Shown here: one piece after another, positions 8,047 through 16,922 of the stretch
Layout: every line of letters begins with the position of its first letter
Numbering within the stretch: position 1 is the first letter of the stretch
DNA from: Breoghania sp.
GTDB lineage: Bacteria > Pseudomonadota > Alphaproteobacteria > Rhizobiales > Stappiaceae
DNA: 64,000 nucleotides
NCBI RefSeq assembly: GCF_963674635.1
Contig: NZ_OY771475.1
Location: 1,426,001-1,490,000 of the forward strand
Direction of reading: 5' to 3'
The notes under the pieces: model-generated
Database searches by the model: none
The model's input: the letters and a program-made list of their open reading frames with translations, nothing else
What the model was told of the DNA's origin: nothing
Position numbers and translations under genes: made by a program

Positions 8047-9260
8047 GCAAGGCAAGCGGAGCCGGTGCGGGAACGATCAGCTATGCGCTGTTCTTCTTCG
8101 CCTTCCTGTTTGGACCACTCATCATCATGGTGGTCACGGCGTTCAACTCGTCGTCCTTCCCGCGCATCACACCGTGGGAATGCTTCACGACGGACTGGTT
8201 CGGTGTGCTGGTCGGAAATTCCCGGCTCATGGGCGGGCTCGGCACCAGTGTCATCATCGGCATCGGCGTCGTGATGCTGGCGGTTCCCATCGGGCTTGCG
8301 GGCGCGCTGGCACTGTCGGAACTCTCGCCGCGCCTCAGAGCCACGCTCTACACGGTGCTGATCACGCCGATCCTCATTCCCGGCGTGGTGCTCGGCATCT
8401 CCACAATCGTCTTCTGGGGCTTGGTGGGCCGCGCCTTCGGCGAGGACTATGCGTCGGCCTTCTACAACGGACTGTTCCTGACGCTCATCGGCCAGGTGAC
8501 CTTCATCTCGGCCTACGCGATGCTGATCTTTTCCGCCCGCCTCCAGCGTTTCGATCCAACGCTGACGGAAGCAGCCCTCGATCTGGGCGCGACACCCGGT
8601 CAGTGTTTTCGCAAGATCCTGCTGCCCTTCCTGAAACCGGCCATCGGCTCGGCAGCCTTCCTGACGCTTCTGGCGTCATTCGAGAACTACAACACCACCG
8701 TCTTCACCATCCTGTCGGACAGCACCTTCACCACCGCACTCGCCTCCAAGGTGCGGCTGGGGACGGACCCGTCGCTTTCCGCCCTTGCTGTCATCATCAT
8801 CGGCCTGACGCTGATGGGTGCGATGGTGCATGAGGCGTACACGCGCCGCCAATCGCTGCTGCGTTCCGGCAAACCGGAGATCTCGCCGCTTTACGCCAAT
8901 CCCGTCACCCGGGTGATGACCCATCCAGCGGGCCTTGCGGTGATCCTGATCGGCATCGCGGCGGGGCTCATCTATGCAGGCAGCGAGCATGACTCAAGCG
9001 TCTGCAAAGCGAATATTCTGGCGGAAAAGCGCGCAGTTCAGGAGCAGCTTCTGAAAGAACAGCGCGAGCGCATCCGCAAACAGCGCGAAGAAGCGACGCC
9101 GGCGGCTCCCGCCAACGGTGGGTCGAAGAACAATCCGTCCCCCTTCGGCGGCGCGTTCAAGCCGGGGGGGCTGGCCCCGAAGCCGGAAACGGCTCCCACC
9201 AATCCCTCGCCCTTCGGTGGAGCATTCAAGCCCAACGCCTTGAAACCGGATTCAAATTGA
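8043..9260 (+). CDS. ABC transporter permease, PotC/PotI-like, with an unusual C-terminal tail
   Basis: Residues 1-270 form a normal PotC-type permease with six helices and the EAA motif EAALDLGATPGQCFRKILLP at 176-195. Family members usually end near residue 270; this one has 405. The extra 135 residues contain a further predicted helix (297-312), a charged, probably helical or coiled-coil segment rich in Glu, Arg, Gln and Lys (325-350), then a low-complexity Pro/Gly/Asn tail in which NPSPFGGAFKP occurs twice (364-374 and 387-397). The reading frame is continuous, so this is not a frameshift. With seven helices the tail would lie on the opposite side of the membrane from the permease C-terminus at residue 270. 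Its function is unknown. Confidence 0.88.
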   Translation: MSKASGAGAGTISYALFFFAFLFGPLIIMVVTAFNSSSFPRITPWECFTTDWFGVLVGNSRLMGGLGTSVIIGIGVVMLAVPIGLAGALALSELSPRLRATLYTVLITPILIPGVVLGISTIVFWGLVGRAFGEDYASAFYNGLFLTLIGQVTFISAYAMLIFSARLQRFDPTLTEAALDLGATPGQCFRKILLPFLKPAIGSAAFLTLLASFENYNTTVFTILSDSTFTTALASKVRLGTDPSLSALAVIIIGLTLMGAMVHEAYTRRQSLLRSGKPEISPLYANPVTRVMTHPAGLAVILIGIAAGLIYAGSEHDSSVCKANILAEKRAVQEQLLKEQRERIRKQREEATPAAPANGGSKNNPSPFGGAFKPGGLAPKPETAPTNPSPFGGAFKPNALKPDSN

Positions 9261-9308
9261 AGACAGGGCAGCACCGCCCATCCCTTTGCCTTCAGTGATT
9301 TGGGAGGA

Positions 9309-9755
9309 TCAGGCGAAGACGTCGGCAATCGCCTTGCGAAGGCCCGCATAGCCGGAACAGCGACAGAGGTTTCCGGTCAGGAGCGCTTCCACGTCCTCCG
9401 CCTTCATGTCGCCCGTCCCCTTGTGGGCGGCGGCGAGGCTGACGAGGAGGCCCGGTGCACAATATCCGCATTGCACGGCCCCGTAGCGTTCCAGCGCGTC
9501 GATAACCGGCTTGGCTGCGTCTGCCACGCCCTCGGCGGTCAGGATCTCAGCCCCCTCCACCTTGCCCGCAACCAGCAGGCAGGCGTTCACGGGACGGCCA
9601 TCGACAAGCACCATGCAGGCCCCGCACCGCCCGATGCCGCAGGGCGTGCGTACGCTGGCGACGCCCAGTTCATCGGCAAGGATCGGGGCCAGACGCGTGA
9701 AAGGCTCCGCTTCCAATTCGACCGGTTCGCCGTTGAGCGTGAAATGGAGCTTCAT
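9309..9755 (-). CDS. Molybdenum hydroxylase (xanthine dehydrogenase family) small [2Fe-2S] subunit
   Basis: A 148-residue iron-sulfur subunit (CoxS/XdhC class). The plant-type ferredoxin cluster is bound by C39, C44, C47 and C59 (CGIGRCGAC then C), and the second cluster by C96, C99, C131 and C133 (CGYC and CRC), all in family positions. It passes electrons from the molybdenum site of the large subunit to the FAD subunit. It is the last gene of the minus-strand catabolic operon, separated from the large-subunit gene by 214 bp containing palindromic repeats, and it faces the permease gene of the first importer tail-to-tail. Confidence 0.92.
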   Translation of the reverse strand: MKLHFTLNGEPVELEAEPFTRLAPILADELGVASVRTPCGIGRCGACMVLVDGRPVNACLLVAGKVEGAEILTAEGVADAAKPVIDALERYGAVQCGYCAPGLLVSLAAAHKGTGDMKAEDVEALLTGNLCRCSGYAGLRKAIADVFA

Positions 9756-9802
9756 ACCCGTGCCTTGTGTCCTGTCTGGTTGGTGAGAGTGAGGATGCGT
9801 GT

Positions 9803-9940
9803 GGAGCCCATCCTTCGAGACGCGCCCTTCGGGCGCTCCTCAGGATAACGTTGTGTGGGTGGCTGGTTCCTCGTGATGCAACAACTCGGGAACGTCACCC
9901 TGAGGAGCCTGCGCAGCAGGCGTCTCGAAGGATCGGCTCC
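9803..9940. repeat. Inverted pair of palindromic intergenic repeats (REP/RPE-like)
   Basis: Two about 46-48-bp units, 9803-9850 and 9893-9940, are inverted copies of each other. Both share the outer parts GGAGCC, TCCTTCGAGACGC and CTCAGG (or reverse complements), but differ in the central hairpin: GCGCCCTTCGGGCGC in one, CCTGCGCAGCAGG in the other. Elements with TCCTTCGAGACG and CCTGAGGAG arms around a variable hairpin are common between genes in Rhizobiales. They lie between the large and small molybdenum hydroxylase genes. Confidence 0.75.
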
Positions 9941-9969
9941 ACGGCCGGATCTGACGACAAACCCCACTG

Positions 9970-12168
9970 TCATCCCGCCCCCTCCAGAACATCGAGCACC
10001 CAGAGCGGATCGACCGGCAATGCTTCCGGGGCAACGCCCAACGCATCGCGGACCGCATTGGCAATCGCGGGCGCCACCGCATTGAGCCCGATTTCGCCCG
10101 CGCCGCGCAGGCCCACAGGATCGTCCTCACCCAGATCATCCAGCGCATGAACGCGAACGGGCGGCATGTCGGCGATGGTGGGGATGAAATAGCCGTCCAG
10201 GTTCTGCGCCTGAAAGACACCGTCAATGGCGGGAAGGTCTTCCGTAAGGCAAAAACCCAGCGCCTGCGCTGCGCCGCCCGCCATCTGCCCTTCAAAAGCG
10301 GCAGGCACCAGCGGCGGCCCGCATTCCGGCAGAATATCGAGCCCGGTGCAGCTGATGCGCCCCGTCCAGCGATCCACGCGCACGCTGGCGCGTGCCGCAC
10401 AAGCCGTGAACAGCGTATGGACCGACTGGCCCGCCAGATGGGTCTCGATGGCCGGAACCTCGATCTCGACGCGGATTGCCCCCTCGCCCGCAAGATCGGC
10501 AAAGGCGATATCCGGCTGGTTGCGTCGCTCCGCCTTGCGATAGAGGCCGCCGGGGCCGAGGTCATAATCGGCCGGCGCACCGCCGAGTTTCTTTGATGCC
10601 GCCTTGCACAGGGCCGCACGGAACGCTCCGGCTCCCTTGCGCACCAGCCGCACGGCGATCTGCGTACCGCGCGAAGCGGATGTCGGGCCGCTGTCGCCGA
10701 CACCCGTCTCGCCGATGCGCAAGCTCACATCGTCGCGCGCCACGTTCAATGTCGAGATCAGGGCAGCATGCGCAGCCGCCGTCAGCCCCTGCCCCATTTC
10801 GGTGAGCGAGCTTTCCAGAAAAATCCGTCCATTGGTTCCGAGCAACAGGCTCCCGCGTGCGCCGTTCGGCCCACCGCCACCAAAGCCCTCACCCTTGCGG
10901 ATCAGCGCGACGCCCACGCCCGTCAGGAAACGGTCGGGATTGCAGGTGTCGTCGGGAGTTTCCGGCAGTTCACCAAGCGACCTTGCGAGCGGTTCCAGTT
11001 CCGGCATGGGCACCATCGGCTGGCCCATCGGGCCGGGATCGGTTGCGCCCGCCAGATTGAGCTTGCGGAAGGCCACCGGATCGAGCCCCACCTTTTCAGC
11101 CAGCATATCGATGGCGAGTTCCAGCGCGCATTGGGTTTGCACCGCACCGAACCCGCGGAACGCGCCCGCGATGCCATTGTTCGTATAGGCGAGCCGCCCG
11201 TCGAGCCGCACAGCCTGCCAGCCATAAGCCCCCGGCGCGCATTCCATGCCGGTGTCGAGCACCTCCGGCCCGTGGCTCGCATAGGCCCCGGTGTCGGCGA
11301 TTGCCTTGAAATCGAGCCCCGTCAGCCTGCCCGCCTCATCGCAACCGGCCCGAAGCGAGATCGTGAAGGGGTGGCGTTTCATGCCGACCATCACGGATTC
11401 CGGTCTGTTGAGGACCAGCCGAACAGGCCGCTTCGCCTTCACCGCCAGAAGGGCGAGCATGGGCTGGACGTGAAGGTCCTCCTTGCCGCCATAACTGCCG
11501 CCGATGGGCGAGCCGACGACATGACACCGAGAGTCATCAATTCCGGTCAAGGCGCTGATAACACTGCGTACATTATGCGGATCATGCGCGGGTGCGCGCA
11601 ACGTCAGGTTTTCACCGTCGGACGTGGCTATGCCGCCCTCAAGCTCAAGGGCCACGTGCATCTGGCGCGGCGTCTGAAGCTTCAGGTCCACCACATGCGC
11701 GGACCCTGAAAGCACCGCCTCCACGTCGCCATGGGCATAACTCATCGAGGCGCAGAGGTTGCCGCCTTCATGCAGCGCCGGTGTGTCCTCCTCCAATGCC
11801 TTGGTCGGATCGCTCACAGTCGGAAGCACCGCGTAATCGACTTCAATGGCTTGCAACGCGGCGCGGGCGACTTCCATGCTTTCGGCGGCAATCGCCGCCA
11901 CCGCTTCGCCGCGATAGCGCACCACACCATCGGCCAAAGGTGGCTGGTCCTTGTGGCGAAGACCATGGCGGAAGCCCTTTGGCGCATCCGCCATCGTCAC
12001 CACCGCATGAACGCCCGACGTCGCCTCCGCCGCACTTGTGTCGAGCCTCAGGATGCGCGCATGGGGGTGCGGACTTCGAAGCACCAGTCCGGTGAGCGTG
12101 TCCGCAGGTGCCTCGTCGGTGAGATAGCGGAACCGGCCCGTCAGCTTGTCGGAGATACGCATGTTCAT
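9970..12168 (-). CDS. Molybdenum hydroxylase large (molybdopterin cytosine dinucleotide-type) subunit
   Basis: A 732-residue CoxL/XdhB-type catalytic subunit. The N-terminal aldehyde oxidase/xanthine dehydrogenase a/b hammerhead domain (about residues 5-115) is followed by the cofactor-binding domain. The GAFRGFGAVQTQCALE segment and the late RGAGEIGLNAVAPAIANA segment are seen; the Glu in GAGEIG is the expected base catalyst. It hydroxylates a carbon next to a ring nitrogen using water. The start overlaps the stop of the FAD subunit (ATGA). Substrate cannot be assigned: purines, nicotinate-like rings or other N-heterocycles are all possible, and CO dehydrogenase is unlikely because the AYRCSFR-type active-site loop is not seen. 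Confidence 0.88.
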   Translation of the reverse strand: MNMRISDKLTGRFRYLTDEAPADTLTGLVLRSPHPHARILRLDTSAAEATSGVHAVVTMADAPKGFRHGLRHKDQPPLADGVVRYRGEAVAAIAAESMEVARAALQAIEVDYAVLPTVSDPTKALEEDTPALHEGGNLCASMSYAHGDVEAVLSGSAHVVDLKLQTPRQMHVALELEGGIATSDGENLTLRAPAHDPHNVRSVISALTGIDDSRCHVVGSPIGGSYGGKEDLHVQPMLALLAVKAKRPVRLVLNRPESVMVGMKRHPFTISLRAGCDEAGRLTGLDFKAIADTGAYASHGPEVLDTGMECAPGAYGWQAVRLDGRLAYTNNGIAGAFRGFGAVQTQCALELAIDMLAEKVGLDPVAFRKLNLAGATDPGPMGQPMVPMPELEPLARSLGELPETPDDTCNPDRFLTGVGVALIRKGEGFGGGGPNGARGSLLLGTNGRIFLESSLTEMGQGLTAAAHAALISTLNVARDDVSLRIGETGVGDSGPTSASRGTQIAVRLVRKGAGAFRAALCKAASKKLGGAPADYDLGPGGLYRKAERRNQPDIAFADLAGEGAIRVEIEVPAIETHLAGQSVHTLFTACAARASVRVDRWTGRISCTGLDILPECGPPLVPAAFEGQMAGGAAQALGFCLTEDLPAIDGVFQAQNLDGYFIPTIADMPPVRVHALDDLGEDDPVGLRGAGEIGLNAVAPAIANAVRDALGVAPEALPVDPLWVLDVLEGAG

Positions 12169-12899
12169 GGCGCGTCTCCGAGCCGGGTCATGTGACCACA
12201 CAGGAGATTGCGCGCAATGCGCAGCAATGCCGGATCCGGGCCCTCAACATGGGAGAACACCGTTTCCACCTCATCCGCGTGTTGAAGCCTCTCGACAAGA
12301 AGCGAGGTCGGGCCGATGCGGGCCGCGACCTTCCAGCCGCCAGGCCTCAGACATCCAGCAACAACCACCCGCGCGGGCGAGAAGGCTTCGCGATGGCCGA
12401 GCTTCTCGACAAAATGCGGTGCGTGACGCGCGGTGTGGACCTCAACGGCGATGAGCAGGCCATCATCGTGTAGTGCGGCGTCGACGGGCTTTTTCAGGCC
12501 GTCCGCATAGATCAGATCTGCGCCGAGAGCTGCCAGAAGCACCTCGGTATCGCCAAGCCCCCATGCGAGATTGCCGCCGAGCGTCGCGAGATTGCGCACA
12601 CCGGTGGATCCCAATGTTCCCAGAAGATCGCGAAGCGCAGGCAGGCGTTTGGCCACGAGCGGATCGAGCCGCAGCGCCTCAAGCCGCGCATTGGCGGCAA
12701 GGCGTAGGTAGCCGGGAGCGATCGGTTGGCTCAGCGGGCCGAAATCGGCTTCAGAGACATCAACCACTGGCACACCGGGGACCTCATCGGGCCACCCCAA
12801 TTGGAGCGCGGTCAAGCCGCCGCCATAGATGGCTTCGGGGCCGAGCGCCTCCTTGAAGGCCAGCGCCTCGTCAATGGTCCGGGCGAGCGCAAAGACCAT
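12165..12899 (-). CDS. Molybdenum hydroxylase FAD-binding (medium) subunit
   Basis: A 244-residue FAD-binding subunit (CoxM/XdhA-like). It has the FAD PCMH-type domain, with AIYGGGLTALQLGW near residue 25 in place of the usual AGGTDL loop, and RNLATLGGNLAWG near residue 104, the family's second FAD loop (TIGGNLA). The C-terminal CO-dehydrogenase flavoprotein domain ends near residue 235. The first loop is somewhat divergent, so FAD geometry may differ. It starts 1 bp after the deaminase stop and overlaps the large-subunit start. Confidence 0.85.
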   Translation of the reverse strand: MVFALARTIDEALAFKEALGPEAIYGGGLTALQLGWPDEVPGVPVVDVSEADFGPLSQPIAPGYLRLAANARLEALRLDPLVAKRLPALRDLLGTLGSTGVRNLATLGGNLAWGLGDTEVLLAALGADLIYADGLKKPVDAALHDDGLLIAVEVHTARHAPHFVEKLGHREAFSPARVVVAGCLRPGGWKVAARIGPTSLLVERLQHADEVETVFSHVEGPDPALLRIARNLLCGHMTRLGDAP

Positions 12900-12900
12900 G

Positions 12901-13401
12901 TCAGCCCTCGCGCTCCTTCCAGAAGTCGGCCTGTACCTTTGCAGCTTCCTCAGCCAGGAATGGGCCCTTCACCACGATATCGCGCTGCCCGGCAGCAAAG
13001 ACCGTGCGGCACGGCAGATCCAGCGTCGGGTTTTCCGGGTGACCGCCGGTCATCTCCTTCAGCGATCGTTCGCTCTGGCCATAGACCACGCGGCCGATGC
13101 CTGCCCAATAGACCGCGCCGGAACACATGGCGCAGGGCTCGGCAGAGGTGAACATGGTGCAGGACGCCAGAAACTCCGGCTTCCATTTCTTCGCAGCCCG
13201 GCTCGCCAGCAGCTTTTCGGCGTGCGCCGTCAGATCGCCGCCTTCGGCTGAATAGCCGTTGCCCTGTTCCATCAGAACCTCGCCGTCGGGCCCGGCAAGC
13301 AGGCAACCGAAGGGATGATCGCCGCCCTTGCGGGCCTCATCGGCGATGGCGATGGAGCGGCGCAGCAGTTCTTCGTCTCGGGTCTCGTCGAATACCGGCA
13401 T
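12901..13401 (-). CDS. Nucleoside/nucleobase deaminase (zinc-dependent, guanine deaminase-like)
   Basis: A 166-residue cytidine deaminase-fold protein. The zinc site is TAHAEK (His60, catalytic Glu62) and PCAMC (Cys90, Cys93), the pattern of the GuaD/TadA/yeast cytosine deaminase group. DHPFGCLLAGPDGEV at 28-42 is the usual start of the beta sheet. No tRNA-binding features of TadA are obvious. Its place between an importer and a molybdenum hydroxylase suggests it deaminates an amino-substituted purine, pyrimidine or related ring before or after hydroxylation. Substrate choice among guanine, cytosine and others is open. Confidence 0.85.
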   Translation of the reverse strand: MPVFDETRDEELLRRSIAIADEARKGGDHPFGCLLAGPDGEVLMEQGNGYSAEGGDLTAHAEKLLASRAAKKWKPEFLASCTMFTSAEPCAMCSGAVYWAGIGRVVYGQSERSLKEMTGGHPENPTLDLPCRTVFAAGQRDIVVKGPFLAEEAAKVQADFWKEREG

Positions 13402-13408
13402 TGATGAC

Positions 13409-14182
13409 TTACCTTTCGGATTTCGGCAGCGACCAGGGGGCGAAGCGCTTCTGGATGAAGCCGACGAGGCGGAAGAGCGCCAGCGACAGCATCACCAGAA
13501 TGACCAGCCCGGAGAAGGCCTGCGGGATCTTGAAGAAGGAGGTGGAGAAGGCGATGAAGAACCCGAGGCCGTTTTCGGCCGCCACAAATTCCGCCACCAC
13601 CGCGCCGATGACGGCAAGCGTCGTGGAGATCTTCAGCGCGGAGAAGAGGAACGGCAGCGCGAAGGGCAGCCGGATATGGAAGATCTCGCTCGACCGCCCT
13701 GCCCTCAGAGAGCGCGACAGCTCGATCAGCTCCTCGGGCGTGGCGAGCAGGCCGGTCGTGGTGGAGACGACAATCGGGAAGAAGGTGATCAGGAAGGTGA
13801 TCACCACCTTCGGCAGATCACCGGAACCAAGCGTGACCACAATGATCGGCGCAACGGCCACCACGGGCGTGGACTGGATCACCACCAGCATCGGGTAAAG
13901 CGTGCGCGACAATAGCCGCGACATAGCCAGACCGATCGCCAGCGGGATGGCAACCGCGATGGCCAGCGCATAGCCCATGACGGCGACGCGGAACGTGGCC
14001 CAGATGTGGTTTGCCCAGATGAACCATTCCACCTTGAAGCCATCTGTAACGATGCGCGAGGGCGACGGCAGCAGGAAGGACGGGATCTTGAAGGCGACGG
14101 TCGCCGCCTGCCAGGTGGCGAGCACGAAGACGACGGCCAGCAGCGGGGCGAAACGGTCAGCGAGACGTAGAACGTTTTTCAC
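13409..14182 (-). CDS. ABC transporter permease, SsuC/TauC/ThiX-like
   Basis: A 257-residue inner-membrane permease of the nitrate/taurine/HMP-precursor class, with about six helices. The coupling motif is ELSRSLRAGRSSEIFHIRLP around residues 157-176, the variant typical of this class rather than the strict EAA form. It starts 15 bp downstream of the ATPase gene and ends 7 bp before the deaminase gene, so it belongs to the same transcript. Confidence 0.9.
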   Translation of the reverse strand: MKNVLRLADRFAPLLAVVFVLATWQAATVAFKIPSFLLPSPSRIVTDGFKVEWFIWANHIWATFRVAVMGYALAIAVAIPLAIGLAMSRLLSRTLYPMLVVIQSTPVVAVAPIIVVTLGSGDLPKVVITFLITFFPIVVSTTTGLLATPEELIELSRSLRAGRSSEIFHIRLPFALPFLFSALKISTTLAVIGAVVAEFVAAENGLGFFIAFSTSFFKIPQAFSGLVILVMLSLALFRLVGFIQKRFAPWSLPKSER

Positions 14183-14197
14183 GGGGCTCTGTCTCCT

Positions 14198-14983
14198 TCA
14201 GGCCGCGACCGGCTTGGAGAAGAGTTCTCCACGGATGTGATTGGCAAGTTCGGTGAAGGCGGGGTCGGAGAGCGTGTCCATGGTGCGCGGACGGGCAAAG
14301 GGCACGTCGATGACCTCTCGCACCGTGCCGGGGCGCTCCGACATGACGATGATGCGGTCCGATAGCAGCAGCGCCTCGGGAATGGAATGGGTGATGAATA
14401 AGACCGTCTTCGGCCGCTCAGACCAGATGCGAAGAAGCTCAAAGCTCATCTCATCGCGCGTCAGGGCGTCGAGAGCCGAGAAAGGCTCGTCCATCAAGAG
14501 AATGTCGGGATCGAGCAGCAAGGCGCGGGCGATGGCGACGCGCTGCTGCATGCCGCCGGAAAGCTCGTCGATGCGCTTTTCGGCGAAATCGCCGAGGCCC
14601 ACCAACTTCAGCAGTTCATGTGCGCGGTCGATATCCTCGCGCATGACCCGGCCATACTTGTGGCGCATCGGGAAGGTGACGTTGTTCAGCACGTTGAACC
14701 AGGGAAGCAGGGTCGGCTTCTGAAAGACGATGCCGATCTCGTCGCGCGGCTGGGTCACTTCCATGCCGTAGATCTCCACTGCCCCTTCGCTGGGGTGAAT
14801 GAGACCTGATACGAGGCGCAGAAGCGTGGACTTGCCACAACCCGACGGTCCGAGCACAGACACGAATTCGTGGCGCTCGATGTCGAAGTTCAGCTTGGTC
14901 AGGGCGTGGATCGGACGCCCGTCATTTCCGGTGAAGACCTGTTCGACATTGGAAAACCGGATGACCGGGAATTTGGCCGCCAT
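14198..14983 (-). CDS. ABC transporter ATP-binding protein, SsuB/TauB/ThiZ-like
   Basis: A 261-residue ATPase. Walker A GPSGCGKST is near residue 45, the Q-loop in VFQKPTLLPW, signature LSGGMQQR (the Met variant usual for TauB/SsuB proteins), Walker B ILLMDEPFSALD and switch His in FITHSIPEAL. This set is characteristic of importers for sulfonates, nitrate and pyrimidine precursors. It pairs with the adjacent permease and NMT1-type binding protein. Confidence 0.92.
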   Translation of the reverse strand: MAAKFPVIRFSNVEQVFTGNDGRPIHALTKLNFDIERHEFVSVLGPSGCGKSTLLRLVSGLIHPSEGAVEIYGMEVTQPRDEIGIVFQKPTLLPWFNVLNNVTFPMRHKYGRVMREDIDRAHELLKLVGLGDFAEKRIDELSGGMQQRVAIARALLLDPDILLMDEPFSALDALTRDEMSFELLRIWSERPKTVLFITHSIPEALLLSDRIIVMSERPGTVREVIDVPFARPRTMDTLSDPAFTELANHIRGELFSKPVAA

Positions 14984-15028
14984 GCCTGATACCTGACAAA
15001 AGAGAGACGTTTCGCGGAGTTTCGATGT

Positions 15029-15058
15029 GCCGGCGGGCGGACGAAGCCGCCCACCGGC
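15029..15058 (-). promoter_or_regulatory. Stem-loop between binding protein and ATPase genes
   Basis: GCCGG and GGGCGG pair with CCGCCC and CCGGC around a 6-nt loop, with one mismatch in the stem. It lies in the 123-bp gap after the binding-protein gene and has no T run. It is placed like the hairpin at 5916-5961 in the other importer operon and probably protects or attenuates the transcript. Confidence 0.5.
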
Positions 15059-15106
15059 GCCCCCTCCCGGGCAAGGAAAGCCGGGGAAAATTCAGTGCGC
15101 TTTTTC

Positions 15107-16099
15107 CTAATCAGCAAAGCTGCGGTCGATGACAGTCTCCGGATCGAGGGCCCCCATCTCCATGCCCTGCGACTTGGCAACCCAGCTCCAGGTGGCCTTC
15201 AGGAGTTCCGTCTCGAAGGTGCCCGCGCCATTCTTTTCGGAAATCTCGTTGACCATCAGCGGAATGGACGCTTTCCACTGTTCCACGGCAGTCGCTTCGT
15301 CGATTTCCGGCACCATGGCCTTCAGAGCGGCAGCAGCGCCTTCCGGGTCCTCAATGGCCATGGACGTGGCCTTCTGATAGGCCGCGGCGAAGCGCTTGAG
15401 AACTTCCGGGCGGTCCTTGATCATCGTGTCGGAGGCGAAGATCGACAGGCCGTAACCGTCAAAGCCGTATTCCGACCAGGGTAGCGACTTGAAGGTCTTG
15501 CCCGCCTCACCCAGCGGCCCGGCAAAGGCCGGGGCGACCGTCATCCAGTTGATGGTCGCATCCACCTGACCGGTGGCCAGCATCGGGGCGAGAGCGCCAG
15601 GATCGACCTTCACAACCTGAACGCTTGCCGGATCGATGCCATTGGCTTCCAGCACCAGCGGCCACACGACGTTGGAGGAAGAGAACGTCGCGGTGGCGAT
15701 CTTCTTGCCAGACACATCGGCGAGTTTCTCGATGCCACTGTAGGTGGTGGTGAAGATGGCATCGGGCTGCTTGGTGTAGACGGAAAGGATCCCCTTGGCC
15801 GGGGCCTTTTCCGTCGCGACCGCTTGAAGCAGTGCGGACAGACCGCCGGAACCAACATCGGCCGCCCCGGTGGAGAGCTTGGTCACCACATCGGACGAGC
15901 CCCGACCGACCAGCACGCTCACGTCGAGATCGGCTTCGGCGAAGATGCCCTTCTCCACGCCGTAATAGATCGCGGCCTTGTCGCCGGCAGGCAGCCAGTC
16001 GATCATGAACTTGACGGCATCGGCAGCGCTTGCGACGCCCACGGAAGCCGCGAGGAAAGCGGCGGAAGCAAGGAAGGACTTCATGAGGCGAGTTTTCAT
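15107..16099 (-). CDS. NMT1/ThiY-like ABC transporter substrate-binding protein
   Basis: A 330-residue periplasmic binding protein with a Sec signal peptide (residues 1-26, ending GVASAA). The mature protein starts VKFMIDWLPAGDKAAIYYGV, the typical opening of the NMT1/ThiY/SsuA family, in which an early aromatic stack binds flat heterocycles or sulfonates. Its ATG shares one base with the TGA of the hydrolase gene (TGATG), so the two are translationally coupled. An ORF extending further upstream is only an out-of-frame reading of the hydrolase. Family plus operon context favours a small N-heterocycle as ligand; this is inference. Confidence 0.88.
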   Translation of the reverse strand: MKTRLMKSFLASAAFLAASVGVASAADAVKFMIDWLPAGDKAAIYYGVEKGIFAEADLDVSVLVGRGSSDVVTKLSTGAADVGSGGLSALLQAVATEKAPAKGILSVYTKQPDAIFTTTYSGIEKLADVSGKKIATATFSSSNVVWPLVLEANGIDPASVQVVKVDPGALAPMLATGQVDATINWMTVAPAFAGPLGEAGKTFKSLPWSEYGFDGYGLSIFASDTMIKDRPEVLKRFAAAYQKATSMAIEDPEGAAAALKAMVPEIDEATAVEQWKASIPLMVNEISEKNGAGTFETELLKATWSWVAKSQGMEMGALDPETVIDRSFAD

Positions 16100-16911
16100 C
16101 AGGAGGCTCCGTCTGTAAGGGGTATCGGCTTTCTTGTCGTTGCAATGTCGTCCGGCGTGTCGGCGCCCTCTTCCCGCAGAAAGGGCAGAAGAGCTTCTGC
16201 GAGCAGATGGGGGGCACTGACATGGGGGGCGTGGCCGGTCGGCAGCGAAATCACGGTCGCGCCGGGCACGAGCTGCTGCATGCGGCGCTGAACCTTGAGG
16301 AGAACCGAGCGGTCCTCGGTCGCCTCGACATAGATGCGGGGCACACGCCCGAAACGGCCCGGTGTCGTGGTCACGCGGATGGCGCGCCCACCCTCCCCCT
16401 GCGGCGTCAGACGGGCGGCTCCGGCTGCGGCCAGATCCGGCGCACAATCGCTGAAGAGGATCGCGGTAGCAGCGGCGCGCGGCACGGTGGAGACCTGACG
16501 GTCCGCCGACCATGACAGTTCGCTTGTGACGCCCGATGGCAAGGCGCTTTCACCATCGACCTCGCGCTGCACATCGGCGAAGGACCAATCCGACGGCAGC
16601 ATCATTCCCGCGATATAGATGATGCGGGCGACCTGATCGGCATGGCGTTCGGCGAGCGCGGTCGCGACCAATCCACCGCCGGAGTGGGCCACCAGGGTAA
16701 CCGGGCGACCGATGGCCTCCAGAACGCCATCAAGATATCGAAGATAGAGAGCGAGCGTGACGTCGCGCGGATCGACATCGCCATTGCCGTTTCCGGGCAG
16801 ATCGAGAGCGTGCACGGAGAAGCCCTCCGCCTCCAGCAGCGGCGCGAAGGCATCCCAGACCCAGCTTCCCTGCCAGGCACCATGAATGAGTAGGATGGGA
16901 TCGCTCGCCAT
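16099..16911 (-). CDS. Alpha/beta hydrolase
   Basis: A 270-residue alpha/beta-hydrolase fold protein. The oxyanion region ILLIHGAWQGSW is near residue 6, the nucleophile elbow AHSGGG gives Ser77, and GHAPHVSAP near residue 233 provides the likely catalytic His. It resembles the HNL/esterase-like group of about 240 residues that includes MhpC- and RutD-like proteins. A GTG start overlapping the upstream stop is possible, but the ATG chosen has GAGG at good spacing. Within the operon it may open or clean up a ring or ester product; the reaction is not known. Confidence 0.82.
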   Translation of the reverse strand: MASDPILLIHGAWQGSWVWDAFAPLLEAEGFSVHALDLPGNGNGDVDPRDVTLALYLRYLDGVLEAIGRPVTLVAHSGGGLVATALAERHADQVARIIYIAGMMLPSDWSFADVQREVDGESALPSGVTSELSWSADRQVSTVPRAAATAILFSDCAPDLAAAGAARLTPQGEGGRAIRVTTTPGRFGRVPRIYVEATEDRSVLLKVQRRMQQLVPGATVISLPTGHAPHVSAPHLLAEALLPFLREEGADTPDDIATTRKPIPLTDGAS

Positions 16912-16922
16912 GCCGTTTCGCC

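Noticed and set aside
9840..10703. A 287-codon minus-strand frame overlapping the end of the large molybdenum hydroxylase gene.
   Set aside because: It is a different frame of the well-conserved catalytic subunit and runs into the palindromic repeats; not a gene.
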